64,000 bases of DNA from Nothopassalora personata (Eukaryota > Ascomycota > Dothideomycetes > Mycosphaerellales > Mycosphaerellaceae). The notes under the pieces were generated by a model. It was not told the origin of the DNA. It ran no database searches and saw nothing but the letters and a program-made list of their open reading frames with translations. A program made the position numbers and the translations under genes. Below, one piece after another: positions 17,954 through 27,683 of the stretch (within the stretch, counting starts at the first letter, position 1; each line of letters starts with the position of its first letter). The DNA lies in assembly GCA_033816765.1 (NCBI GenBank), contig CM066294.1, positions 1,302,001 through 1,366,000 of the forward strand, given 5' to 3'.

Positions 17954-20900
17954 CTAAGCGTTCAGTCCATTAACTCGCCTATCCATCGTCTTGTGCGGCC
18001 ACTTATCACCCTTGCCTGTCGAACTCCATAATCGTGCAAACGTCCAATCGTCTTCAAGGTCGTCCTCCATCTCTGTCACTACTGCTGCGGCTTGCGCATC
18101 AGACTCTGTTTGCTCATACTGCTGGCACGCCCAGGGCCTAAGCCCCTCTTCGGCGAACGCTCGCGTCTGATCCTTTTGACCAAGGTTGGGTATCAATGCA
18201 GGCTCTGCAGGGTTCGCTAGAACATCGGTACAACTGTCTGTTCTGTCGTAGAGCTGAGGGCGGCGGCTTGCACCGTGATCCTCAGTTGGGACGACGGACT
18301 TTCCTGTAACCTGATCATCGTAGCGGTGCGTAGTGAACATGCGCTGACCAGATTCTATCAGAGGCAAGGCTCGGCTAGGCTTATTTGTGGCGGTGTCTCT
18401 GTCGACCCTGATCGTGTTAAGTCCGAGCACCTCATTGACTGGAGACCAGTCAGATGGCGTTGCGAAGCCCTGAGGCGTGGGCAAATCCGGCCGGCTGTGG
18501 TGAAAGTCCGCAAGAGCGGCGGCTGCCCTCACAAACAGGTCCTCTGCAGGTTGCCAAGTCTCTCCGGCCTCCATATCCTGATAGCCAGTCCATCGCACCT
18601 TGTACCAAGTGTCCACCTTGCGCTTCTTTCCCTTCTTCACTTTGCCTGCGCGCTTCCGCGTGTACATGTCCAAGATCTTGTCCACCTCATATTCTGGTGC
18701 CGGGGCTGTGACTGTGACATCGGCGACTGCGTCAGCTGCAGTTGTGTCGGGTTCGATGGCCACTGGCGGCGGCGGTGCCAGGTGCTGTCCCTCGAGCGGT
18801 GGGAGATCGGGGTTGTCGGCTCGCTGTAACAGGGAGGTGTGGAAGCAATTATCGAGTCCGCTCAATGCATCCGACAGGTTCAGCTTGTATGACAGCCTAG
18901 CGGGCATCACCTCCGTGATCTGGTACGGTCCTGCATATCTGCGGTCCAGCTTCTTGGATGGTCGAGTGGTGCGAATGTTCTTCGTGCTTAGATACACCCA
19001 GTCGCCAACCTTGTAGTCTGGTGGGATGCTTCGGTGCCTGTTTGCTGCTTCGGCTTGCAGCGCCTGTGACATCCTCATGTTCTCTTGAAGATTGCGATGT
19101 AGCTCACAGATGCGTTTGGCGAAGGCTTCGGCTGACTTGCTGTCGAGTCGCTGAAGGGTTGTCATGTGTCGGTCCTTGCCTGCTTGCAAATCGATACGCT
19201 CGGTGAACTCTGGGTTATATCCAACATTGGCGTAGAACGGTGACACTCCAGTGGTCTCCGACACTCGGTTGTTAATAGCGAACTGCGCTAAGCACAGCCA
19301 GTCGGCCCAGTCGCTCTGTGCCTCATTCGTGAAGGTGCGTAAGTACTGTTCCATCTCTTGGTTAGTGCGTTCTGATTGCCCATCCGTTTCAGGGTGGTAG
19401 GAGGAACTCAGCTTCCTGCTGATGCGCAGCATCTTGCATAGGCGCTTCCAGAAAGTGGCGATGAACTGCTTTCCGCGATCAGACGTGATGGTTTCTGGGA
19501 GGCCATGCCGGGTGAACACGTGCTTTAAGAAAAGTCGCGCCGCGTTCTGCGCTGTCATCGCGCCGATGGGTATCAGTTCCACTTCCTTAGTGAGTCTGTC
19601 GGTGACTGTCATAACATTGGTGTAAGTCATGCCGTCGAGTTCGCTTGGTGGCAGGTCAACCACAAAGTCAACTGCGATGTGTTGCCAAGGTCGTTCTGGC
19701 ACCGAAAGTGGGTGCAGTAATCCAGGTGGCTGGGTATGCACAGATTTCGTCGTGCGGCACCTGCGGCAATTCGCGTTGTATCTGCGCACAGATCTAGCCA
19801 AACCAGGCCAGTAGAATTCACGTGCAACGAGCTCGTAGGTGCGGGCTCTGCCTGGGTGACCGGCCGCTGGGGTGTCATGGTTCATCTTGACTATCCGAGT
19901 GCGGAGCTTCTGGTCCTCTGGCACCCATAGACTCCAGTCATTATACTGGTTACGGACGTACAGCAGGTCCCCTTCGACCTTGCAGTGTACTGGATGCACC
20001 TTCGCTTTCTGAAGGAGTGCTGGGGTCTCGCCCTTCTGCAGGGCTCTGATAGCTGACTTCAGGTCTGCATCCGCGGCATAAGCCATTGTCATTCTGTACT
20101 CGAGTTCGGCTTCCTGTTCCGTCTCGGATGCTGTCTGCGTCTGCGTGGACGGTATGAATTCGGTGGCCTCCGGGTTCAGGGCTTCCTCAATTGGTGCGGT
20201 AGGTGTGTTCTCAACAGGTGCAACATCCTCAGCCGCATCTTCGACAGTTGCGCGCATCGAGTCGATCTTAAGAAATCGCTCAGGCGGCAGCAACGTCTGA
20301 TGCTGATGCTGATTTCGCGGATCGTCCACCCCCTGCGGAAGGTCCTGGCTGCGTCTCGTGAGGCTGTCAGGCTTTGTGCCTTGGACACCTGGTCGATAGA
20401 CAATACGGAAGTTGAACTGGGACAGGAATTCGGCCCAACGTGCCTGGCGCCGATTCAGCTGCTTAGTGGTCATAAAGTACTCCAAGTTCTTGTGATCCGT
20501 GAACACCTTCACGGGTTCGATGGTGTCATCATCCGCCTCGCAGGCCAACTCCGGGCGCCATTCCTCGAAGGCCTTAATAATCGTTAGAAGCTCCTTGTCA
20601 TAAATCTCATAGTTGCATTCCTGCGGGCTCAGCTTCTTTGAATAGAATGCTACAGGGTGAAGCACGCCTTCCTCGTCGTACTGAGAAAGCACTCCGGCGT
20701 TCACGAAATCTGATGAGTCCGTTTCGACTACTGTTTGCCTACCGGGCACATAGTGTGCGAGCATACCGGCTTTGCTGAATGCTGCCTTCAGAGCGTTAAA
20801 TGCTGCTTGGCATGCTGGTGTCCAGTCAACCCTGCGATTCTTGTGATTACTAGGTCCATTTGACTTGGTCAATTCGGTCAGCGGCGCTGCGAGGCGTGAG

Positions 20901-22671
20901 AAGGCCTCGATGAACCGTCTGTAAAAGTTGGCGAATCCGAGGAACGCCTGCACATCCTTGAGGTTGGAAGGTGCTTCCCATGACTGGATACATTCAAGCT
21001 TCTCTGGGTCCATTTCGATGCCATCTGGGGTGATAATAAGTCCCAGGTACTTAACTCGCTGCTGGTGGAACTCGCACTTGTCGATGTCGACCGTCAGTCC
21101 GGCATCCCTCAATTTTGCTAGTACCTTGCGCACATGTTCGATGTGCTCCTCCAGTGTGTCGCTAAAAATTAAAACGTCGTCCAGGTACGCGGAGACGAAG
21201 TCATCCAGGTGTTCTTGTAACACGCTGTTAATGTATGACTGAAACGACGCAGGGCCATTGCATAGGCCGAATGGTAACACAAGACATTCGTACACCCCAT
21301 ATCGTGTAGCGAATGCTGTAAGCCATTCGTGCCCTTCTGCAATGCGAAGCTTGTTGAAGGCTGCGACGATGTCCAGCTTCGTGAAGTACCTCTTGCCGTG
21401 CATGCGGTTCAGTGTCTCTTGGATTAGCGGTATAGGGTACCTGTTCTTGATAGTGATCGCATTGAGTCCTCGGTAGTCGATGCACACGCGCAGTCCACCG
21501 CCTGGCTTTCTGACTACCAGTACTGGTGCCGGCGATTGGCTCGTCTTCTGTCCTGCTGGCCGGACTTTGCCTTGTTGCTCCTGTTCGGTGACCCACTTCT
21601 TGACTGCTTCATTCTCCTGAGGCGCCAGTCCGTAGGGCTTACGGTATGGCGGTTCTTGGGGCCCATTAGGCTTGATGTGAATTTCGTGGTCGATTCCAGG
21701 TCTGTGAGGAGGAAGTCCTTCATGGTCTTTCGCTGAGAATGCATCTACGAGATCATGGTATTCTGGTGGGAGCTTCTCCTTCGGGTTATGGTTGAACTCC
21801 TTGTTCAGGAACTGATCCAAGTCATCAGCTGCCATTGCGCTCAGCTTGATCTCACCATCGCCTTCTTCGTCCTCTTTGCCGGTAGATAGTATGTAGAAAC
21901 ATTCAGCGCCAGGTCGGTGCGCGTACATCTCGAAGGCGCGCTGCGTGACGCCTATACACTCGACTTCCTCATCATCGTCGTACAGGCCCATCGAGGATAG
22001 GTTCAGTTCTGCTTCTGCCCCTCCTGCCGTGAAGCTGCGATCATCGGTGAAGGGCTCTGGTCCATATTTCATTGCTTCCTTACGTTGTCGGTGTCGATGG
22101 TTCAGGGACTGGACTGTTGTCGATGTCTTGTTCTTAAGACAGTGACCAAAGCAGTAGTCTGATCTGAGTGCCACTTCACCGGTCTCCCAGAAGATGTTTG
22201 GGTTGTGCGTGCTCAGCCACGGCAGGCCCAGGACGATGTCGTATTCGAGGTCGGTTATGTAGCATAGCATTTGCTCGTGATGACCGTCGATATCAACATC
22301 GACGAGGGCTACGTGCGTGATGCGACGTGCAGCAGCCTTACCATCCCCAAGGGTCAGGTTCTTGTTGCGCACAAGGGGTATCAAGGGTATTCTGTGTTTG
22401 CGTGTGAACTTCCAGTCGAGAAAGAGAGAGGTGGAAGCAGAGTCTACAAGGCCTCGTGCCTTCCCATGCTGTATCATTACTGGGAGTACTATGTGAGGGT
22501 GTACATCTGGTTGCTGCGGCTCCAATGCGCAGGCCGATATCTTCAGCTCCTCACCATAGTCTGTATCCGTGTCTTGCTCTTGCACTCTGTGTCTCTCAAT
22601 CTCATGCTCTTTCTGTCCTTGGTTGTTCGGTTGACCACTGTCTGCCACGCTTAGGCAGTGGCCTCGCCATT
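17954..22671 (-). CDS. G1 Pol polyprotein (protease, RT, RNase H, integrase, chromodomain)
   Basis: The frame lies at -1 to gag and has no ATG near its start. It is probably entered by slippage at 22669-22675. Numbered from the GTG at 22648 it has 1564 residues. The protease motif is D69-S70-A71. RT has YLDD at 488-491 and is followed by RNase H. Integrase has an HHCC region and the triad D994, D1057, E1093 with exact D-35-E spacing, then a GPY module. A chromodomain lies at about 1319-1395. A tail of about 170 residues of unknown role follows. It ends at a TAG 33 bp before the 3' LTR, where G2 has CAG. It should make reverse transcriptase and an integrase aimed at heterochromatin. Confidence 0.94.
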
Positions 22672-24684
22672 TCCCTGCCCGGCGGCCAGGGAACTGAGGT
22701 TGGTGTTGCCTCCGTTGTTGTTACGCGGGCGCGGTGGGCGATAGTCGCCGTCGTAGCCATACATCGGGCACTCGGTATTGCTGGATAAGTGGGGTCCGGT
22801 GCGGCATCGGTAGCACTTGCCCTGCTTCTTCAATTCCTCGCGACCCTCATAGTTGAGCGGTGGGAGGTCCCGAAGGTGAGCTGGCAAGTCTTCCTTCTTC
22901 TTGGTGCCTACGTACTGTGGTGGGCGCTGAACGACGGCGCCGGCAGCACCAGCGGCTGCAGCTGCAGCTGTGTTGCCCTGGTTCTGGTTGCCGTTGCCGT
23001 TGCCGTTCTGGTTGCCTCCTCCATTGCCGCGTGGGCGGTTGTTGTTCTCTTGAGGGTACAGCTGCTCGGTCTCGTAGAACTGCTCGTCCAGTGCAGTGCA
23101 CTCTTCGATCACGTCCTGCATGCTGTTCAGACGTCGGTCCACCTCGCGGTCTCCGAAGGTCTTGATGTAGTAGCGCTTGTTGAGGCGTGTGCGGAACAGC
23201 ATCAACTCGGTCTCGTCACTCCAGTCAACCCATGCCCTCAGCTTGGAATAGCGTGCGAAGAATGGGACGAAGTTCTCCTTCTGAGCCTGTTTGCAGGTAG
23301 TGATGTCCACTGCAGCCTTGGTGGCCTCGTTGCGGACGCCGTACTGTCGAGTCATCCAGTCCAACAGTTCTTCGCCAGTCATGAACTCGTTAAAAGCCTG
23401 GTGCCCGGGGATGGGGATGCGAGGCTTCACAGTCTTCTGCACCTCACCGTCCGTCCATCCATACAGGAAGCGTAGGGCGTCCTGTTCAGTGCGGAACGTC
23501 GCGACTGTCAACTTCAGCAGGATGCTTGTGTACCAGCTGTCATAAGTCGGGTCGTCATCGTTCTTGAACTTCTTTGGGTCAGGCACACCCTTGCCGATCT
23601 TCATGCTGCGGTCGAGGGTGGGGTCGATGTTGATGAGACGCTCCGGCAGGTCCACGAGAGGTGTCTGCTGCGTGCGGTTGCTGCGACCACCGCCTGACCG
23701 CTGCGTGCCTTGTGTGCCTTGGCGCTCATCACGACGTGGTCGGTCATGGTCACGACCACGGCGATCCCTGTCCTTGTCTCCGTTGCCATCGTCATCATCG
23801 TCTCCTCCGCCACCTCCTCCTGCTGCCGCCTCACGGTACCGACGCTGGAGCACCTCGAGTGAGGTCTCGCGGGGTGGTGGTGATCGTGGGCGTGAGCGTG
23901 GGCGCGAGCGCGAACGACGTCCTCGTGCCTGGTCCTCTGCTGCTTGCAGACGGACCTTCAGGTCATCAACCTCAGCTTGTAATGCCTGGCTCTTCTTCTT
24001 CTCCGAGTCGGTGATATCGGCGAACTGCTGACATAGCTCGTTCGCATCCTTGTACTTCTTCTCGACAGCCTTGAGTTTGAGGGTGTCGGCGTTCTTATTC
24101 TTAAGGTCCTGGGCCATCTTCGCGAGGGCGGTCTGTTCGGTCTTGAGCATCCCGTGGATGCGATCGTACTCGGCATACAGCGTACGGTACTGCTTGTTCT
24201 GAAGTGCATTGGCGCGTTGCATCACATCGAGTTGTTGGCTAGATATGATGGCAGTGTTGAATCCTCGTAGCACGAAATCGTGGACGGTCTTCGGGTGTTC
24301 CTTGGTCAGTGTGGCCAGGTCTTCGGCGGTGATGTTCTGGAAGTCGGCGGCAGCGATGTGTTCGGCTTCGTCGTGTGAAATGAAGACTGGTGTGTCCTCC
24401 TCTTCTCCCACCCTGGGCTCGAAGAGTTCTGTGAAATCAAGCTCACCGTTCTGCTCCCTGTCTTGTGCTTTGTTCCATGCCTTGTCCAGCTCTTGCTGAA
24501 GCGCGACACCGGTGTCAACTGTGACTCGCCGAGTGTCGTCTCCTTGTGTCTGACTGTCGAAACTGGAGAGGTCGGGGAAAAGAGAGGTGCGCTTGCCTTG
24601 TGTCTGTGACTGCTGGGAAGTCATGTTGTTTCCTTCAACGCGGCCTGTTGCTGAGGCCTTTGGTGCGTTGGTTTCCTTGGGCAT
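22651..24684 (-). CDS. G1 Gag
   Basis: 677 residues starting at ATG 24684, 169 bp after the 5' LTR. The N-terminal half is acidic with predicted coiled coil (about residues 150-250), then an Arg/Ser-rich stretch and a Gly/Asp run near residue 300. A retrotransposon Gag core lies at about 400-520. An Asn/Gly/Gln-rich and poly-Ala linker precedes a zinc knuckle at 624-639 with spacing C-x2-C-x4-H-x6-C, two residues longer than usual. It forms the particle shell and binds RNA. The stop TAA at 22651-22653 lies just beyond the slippery site, giving a short overlap with pol. Confidence 0.93.
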   Translation of the reverse strand: MPKETNAPKASATGRVEGNNMTSQQSQTQGKRTSLFPDLSSFDSQTQGDDTRRVTVDTGVALQQELDKAWNKAQDREQNGELDFTELFEPRVGEEEDTPVFISHDEAEHIAAADFQNITAEDLATLTKEHPKTVHDFVLRGFNTAIISSQQLDVMQRANALQNKQYRTLYAEYDRIHGMLKTEQTALAKMAQDLKNKNADTLKLKAVEKKYKDANELCQQFADITDSEKKKSQALQAEVDDLKVRLQAAEDQARGRRSRSRPRSRPRSPPPRETSLEVLQRRYREAAAGGGGGGDDDDDGNGDKDRDRRGRDHDRPRRDERQGTQGTQRSGGGRSNRTQQTPLVDLPERLINIDPTLDRSMKIGKGVPDPKKFKNDDDPTYDSWYTSILLKLTVATFRTEQDALRFLYGWTDGEVQKTVKPRIPIPGHQAFNEFMTGEELLDWMTRQYGVRNEATKAAVDITTCKQAQKENFVPFFARYSKLRAWVDWSDETELMLFRTRLNKRYYIKTFGDREVDRRLNSMQDVIEECTALDEQFYETEQLYPQENNNRPRGNGGGNQNGNGNGNQNQGNTAAAAAAGAAGAVVQRPPQYVGTKKKEDLPAHLRDLPPLNYEGREELKKQGKCYRCRTGPHLSSNTECPMYGYDGDYRPPRPRNNNGGNTNLSSLAAGQGNGEATA
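22669..22675 (-). other. -1 frameshift site GGGAAAT in G1
   Basis: The heptamer G GGA AAT fits the X XXY YYZ rule in the gag frame and lies 16 bases before the gag stop codon. The pol frame is -1 to gag. G2 has the same heptamer at the same place. Confidence 0.72.
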
Positions 24685-24837
24685 CTGTTGCTTAGTGCCT
24701 TACCGTGTTCCGTGTTCTGAATCCGTTTGCCTCTGTTGCGATGTTGCGAGTCGCGAGTTCTGTATCTACGCCGTGCGCGGTTCTGTGAGTCTGTTCCTGT
24801 TGTTACGCGTCCCTTACCTGGATCCGCGATCTGGGTA

Positions 24838-24853
24838 GGGAGGTAGAACAAAC
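24838..24853 (-). other. Putative self-priming primer-binding site of G1
   Basis: The minus strand after the 5' LTR reads GTTTGTTCTACC. TTGTTCTAC is complementary to GTAGAACAA within the G1 LTR. Confidence 0.6.
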
Positions 24854-25037
24854 TGTAAGGGCGCGCGTACCATAGGGTCCGAATGAGATAGTTGTTGTTC
24901 TACGAAGCTACGAAAGAGGAGCGCGAGGTGCGGCGGATAGATAAAGCAACGCCAAGCCGCGCTAACCCGATGCGGAAGGTCCGAGGTTCCGCCGGGACGA
25001 CGCATCGTCAGTGAAGGGTCGCGGGCTGCCCGTGACA
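24854..25037 (-). repeat. 5' LTR of G1
   Basis: 184 bp; one difference from the 3' LTR; followed by GCGCC. Confidence 0.95.
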
Positions 25038-25274
25038 GCGCCTATTGCTATATTAGACGCGTCGGTCTTAATATAGACTTCCTTACTACTATCGAATAGT
25101 CGAAGCGTAGGGGCTAAAGCGTATTGTTCCTTAAGTTTTTTAAACGCTTTAGTTTATTCCTTTTCCTATTTCTAGTTAATGTCTTTTCTCGTAAGCATCG
25201 TTATTAGTACTGCTGTCTTTAAATAATCTCTAATAAATTTCCGGTTATAATTAGCGAGTCTAAGGAATAATTAT
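25038..25274 (-). pseudogene. RG RT/RNase H junction (RIP-mutated)
   Basis: Between G1 and G2, the minus strand encodes the end of RT and the start of RNase H. The pieces TKAFKKLKEQYALAPTL and KTDASN can be read, the latter including the first catalytic aspartate. The frame continues leftward at 17737 and rightward at 32587. Confidence 0.82.
25270..25274. repeat. Target-site duplication ATTAT of G2
   Basis: ATTAT at 25270-25274 and 32587-32591, directly outside the G2 LTRs. Confidence 0.92.
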
Positions 25275-25457
25275 TGTCACGGGCAGCCCGCGACCCTTCA
25301 CTGACGATGCGTCGTCCCGGGTGAACCTCGGACCTTCTGCATCGGGACTAGCGGCTTGGCGTTAGCTTAAGTACCCGCCGCGCCTCGCGCTCCTCTTTCA
25401 TAGCTTCGTAGAACAACAACTATCTCATTCGGACCCTTTGGTACGCGCGCCCTTACA
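25275..25457 (+). repeat. 5' LTR of G2
   Basis: 183 bp from TGTCACGGGCAG to GCCCTTACA, no difference seen from 32404-32586. GTAGAACAA at 25408-25416 is the segment complementary to the primer-binding site. Confidence 0.95.
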
Positions 25458-25470
25458 GTTTGTTCTACCA
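25458..25470 (+). other. Putative self-priming primer-binding site of G2
   Basis: GTTTGTTCTACCA follows the LTR. TTGTTCTAC (25460-25468) is complementary to GTAGAACAA at 25408-25416 in the LTR. It does not fit the TGG start of a tRNA-primed site. Confidence 0.6.
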
Positions 25471-25601
25471 CCCTACCCAGATCACGGATCTAGGTAAGGG
25501 ACGCGTAACACTCAGAACAGACAACAGAACGCGCACGGCGCAATAGCAGAGTCGCGCCGAGTCGCACTCGACACAGAACACGGCAAGGCGCAAAGGCGCA
25601 G

Positions 25602-27683
25602 ATGCCTAGAGAAACTAACGCAGCAAAGACCTCGACAGGTCGCGTTGACACCGACAACATGTCCCAGGACACACAGGCACAGAACGGCATGCCGCCACCG
25701 GCAAAGCCACTAGGCAAGCGTACACGCACCTCTCTTTTCCCCGATCTTTCCTCTTTCCCTCAGAGTCAGACTCAAGGAGACGACACCCGGCGAGTCACAG
25801 TAGACACCGGTGCCGCGCTTCAGCAAGAGTTGGACGAGGCTTACGAAGAGGCATCGGACAGCGAGGCAAAGGGAAAGGTTGACTTCACAGATCTCTTCGA
25901 ACCGAAAGTCCTCCAAGAGGAGGGCCAAGAACATACGGTCTTCACATCGCTCGACGTACCCGAACACATCGCCGCTGCCGACTTCACAGATGTCGAGCTA
26001 GACGACCTCGTCGAGTTGGTCAAGGACCACCCGAAGACCCTCTATGACTTCATCCTACGTGGATTCAACACAGCAGTGATGAAGGGTAAGCAGCTCAGTG
26101 TACTCGAGCGCGCGAACGCACATCAGAATAGCCAGTACCGCACCCTGTACGCCGAATACGACCGCATTCATGGAATGCTGCAGACCGAGAAGGCCGCTTT
26201 GAGCAAGATGGCCCGAGACCTCAAGGACAAGAACGCCGACTCTACTAAGGCGCAGGAGCTTCGGAAGAAGTATGATGCTGCGAACGACCTATGCAAGAAG
26301 TTCGCCGACATCACGAATCAAGAGAAGAAGAGGGCTCGAACAGCCGAGAACAAGAACAAGACACTACAAGACGAGATCACCCAGTTGAAGACTCGCCTGC
26401 AGGCAGCAGAGGACAACAACAATGCCCGCTGCTCACGCTCTCGAGGCCGCACCCATTCGCGACCACGCTCACACCGCTCCCAATCACGCCCTGTCCTACG
26501 TGAGACTTCCCTTGAAGCTCTCCAGCGTCAGTATCGTGAGGCAGTGGGCGGCGGCGGCGGTGGAGGTGGGGACGATGGCGATGATGACGACGACTCGGGT
26601 GACAAGGACAATGACCAAGGACGCAACAACCGACCACTGCCGCGTCGCAACGAGCGTCAAGAATCACACCGCACTGCTAGAGGCCGCAGCAACCGCACAC
26701 AGACACCACTGGTCGACCTGCCAGAGCGCCTCCTCAACATCGACGACTTGCTGGATCGCAATATGAAGATCGGCAAGGGCGTGCCAGACCCACGCAAGTT
26801 CAAGAACGACGAAGAGCCCACCTACGACAGTTGGTACACCAGTATCCTACTAAAACTGACAGTGGCGACCTTTCGCACCGAGCAGGATGGCCTGCGCTTC
26901 TTGTATGGCTGGACTGATGGAGAAGTTCAGAAGACCATTAAGCCGCGCATTCCCATCCCCGGACATCTGGCCTACAACGAGTTCAAGACTGGCGAAGAAC
27001 TGTTGGACTGGATGACTCGACAGTATGGCGCTCGTAATGAGGCCACCAAGGCTGCAGTGGACATTACGAGCTGCAAGCAGCAACAGAAGGAGACGTTTGT
27101 CGCATTCCACGCCCGCTACTCGAAGCTGCGAGCGTGGATGGACTGGAGCGATGAGACGGAGCTTATGTTGTTTCGAACCCGTCTAAATCGCAAGTACTAT
27201 GTCAAGACCTTCGGCGACCGTGAAGTGGATCGCCGCCTACACAGCATGCTGGACGTCATCGAGGAGTGCACCGCATTGGACGAGAGCTTCTACGAGACTG
27301 AGCAGCTGTACCCTCAAGAGAGCCGTCCACGTGGCAATGGAGGCAACCAGAACCCCGGCAACCAGACCCAGGGCGACACTGCTGCTGCCGCCGCTGCTGG
27401 GGCTGCTGGCGCTGTCGTGCAGCGTCCACCACAGTACGCCGGCACCAAGAAGAAGGAAGACTTGCCAGCCTACCTTCAGAACCTTACACCGCTCAACCGT
27501 GAGGGCCGTGAGGAACTGAAGAAACAGGGCAAGTGCTTCCGCTGCCGCACTGGACTGCACGTGTCAAGCAACACCGAGTGCCCCATGTACGGCTACGACG
27601 GCGATTACCGCCCACCGCGTCCACGCAAGGACCCGAACCTCAGCTCCCTCGGCGCTGAGGGAAATGGCGAGACCGCTGCCTAA
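25602..27683 (+). CDS. G2 Gag
   Basis: 693 residues starting at ATG 25602, 144 bp after the LTR. The layout matches G1 Gag: acidic N-terminus, coiled coil at about 170-280, Arg/Ser-rich segment, a Gly and Asp run, Gag core at about 400-530, poly-Ala linker and a knuckle at 645-660 with C-x2-C-x4-H-x6-C. The stop TAA is at 27681-27683. Differences from G1 include small insertions and deletions in the low-complexity parts. Confidence 0.94.
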   Translation: MPRETNAAKTSTGRVDTDNMSQDTQAQNGMPPPAKPLGKRTRTSLFPDLSSFPQSQTQGDDTRRVTVDTGAALQQELDEAYEEASDSEAKGKVDFTDLFEPKVLQEEGQEHTVFTSLDVPEHIAAADFTDVELDDLVELVKDHPKTLYDFILRGFNTAVMKGKQLSVLERANAHQNSQYRTLYAEYDRIHGMLQTEKAALSKMARDLKDKNADSTKAQELRKKYDAANDLCKKFADITNQEKKRARTAENKNKTLQDEITQLKTRLQAAEDNNNARCSRSRGRTHSRPRSHRSQSRPVLRETSLEALQRQYREAVGGGGGGGGDDGDDDDDSGDKDNDQGRNNRPLPRRNERQESHRTARGRSNRTQTPLVDLPERLLNIDDLLDRNMKIGKGVPDPRKFKNDEEPTYDSWYTSILLKLTVATFRTEQDGLRFLYGWTDGEVQKTIKPRIPIPGHLAYNEFKTGEELLDWMTRQYGARNEATKAAVDITSCKQQQKETFVAFHARYSKLRAWMDWSDETELMLFRTRLNRKYYVKTFGDREVDRRLHSMLDVIEECTALDESFYETEQLYPQESRPRGNGGNQNPGNQTQGDTAAAAAAGAAGAVVQRPPQYAGTKKKEDLPAYLQNLTPLNREGREELKKQGKCFRCRTGLHVSSNTECPMYGYDGDYRPPRPRKDPNLSSLGAEGNGETAA
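27659..27665 (+). other. -1 frameshift site GGGAAAT in G2
   Basis: The heptamer is in phase with gag (codons GGA AAT). The pol frame has a TGA at 27656-27658, immediately upstream, so the heptamer sits on the first bases where slipping is productive. It is conserved in G1. Confidence 0.75.

Larger units (their letters stand above)
17738..25037 (-). mobile_element. Intact chromovirus G1
   Basis: This 7300-bp Ty3/gypsy element has 184-bp LTRs that differ at one base (17813 against 24929), a GCGCC duplication, a putative self-priming site, gag, an overlapping pol in the -1 frame, a polypurine tract and no RIP damage. Together with G2 it defines one family. It is inserted in the RNase H region of RG. 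Confidence 0.95.
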
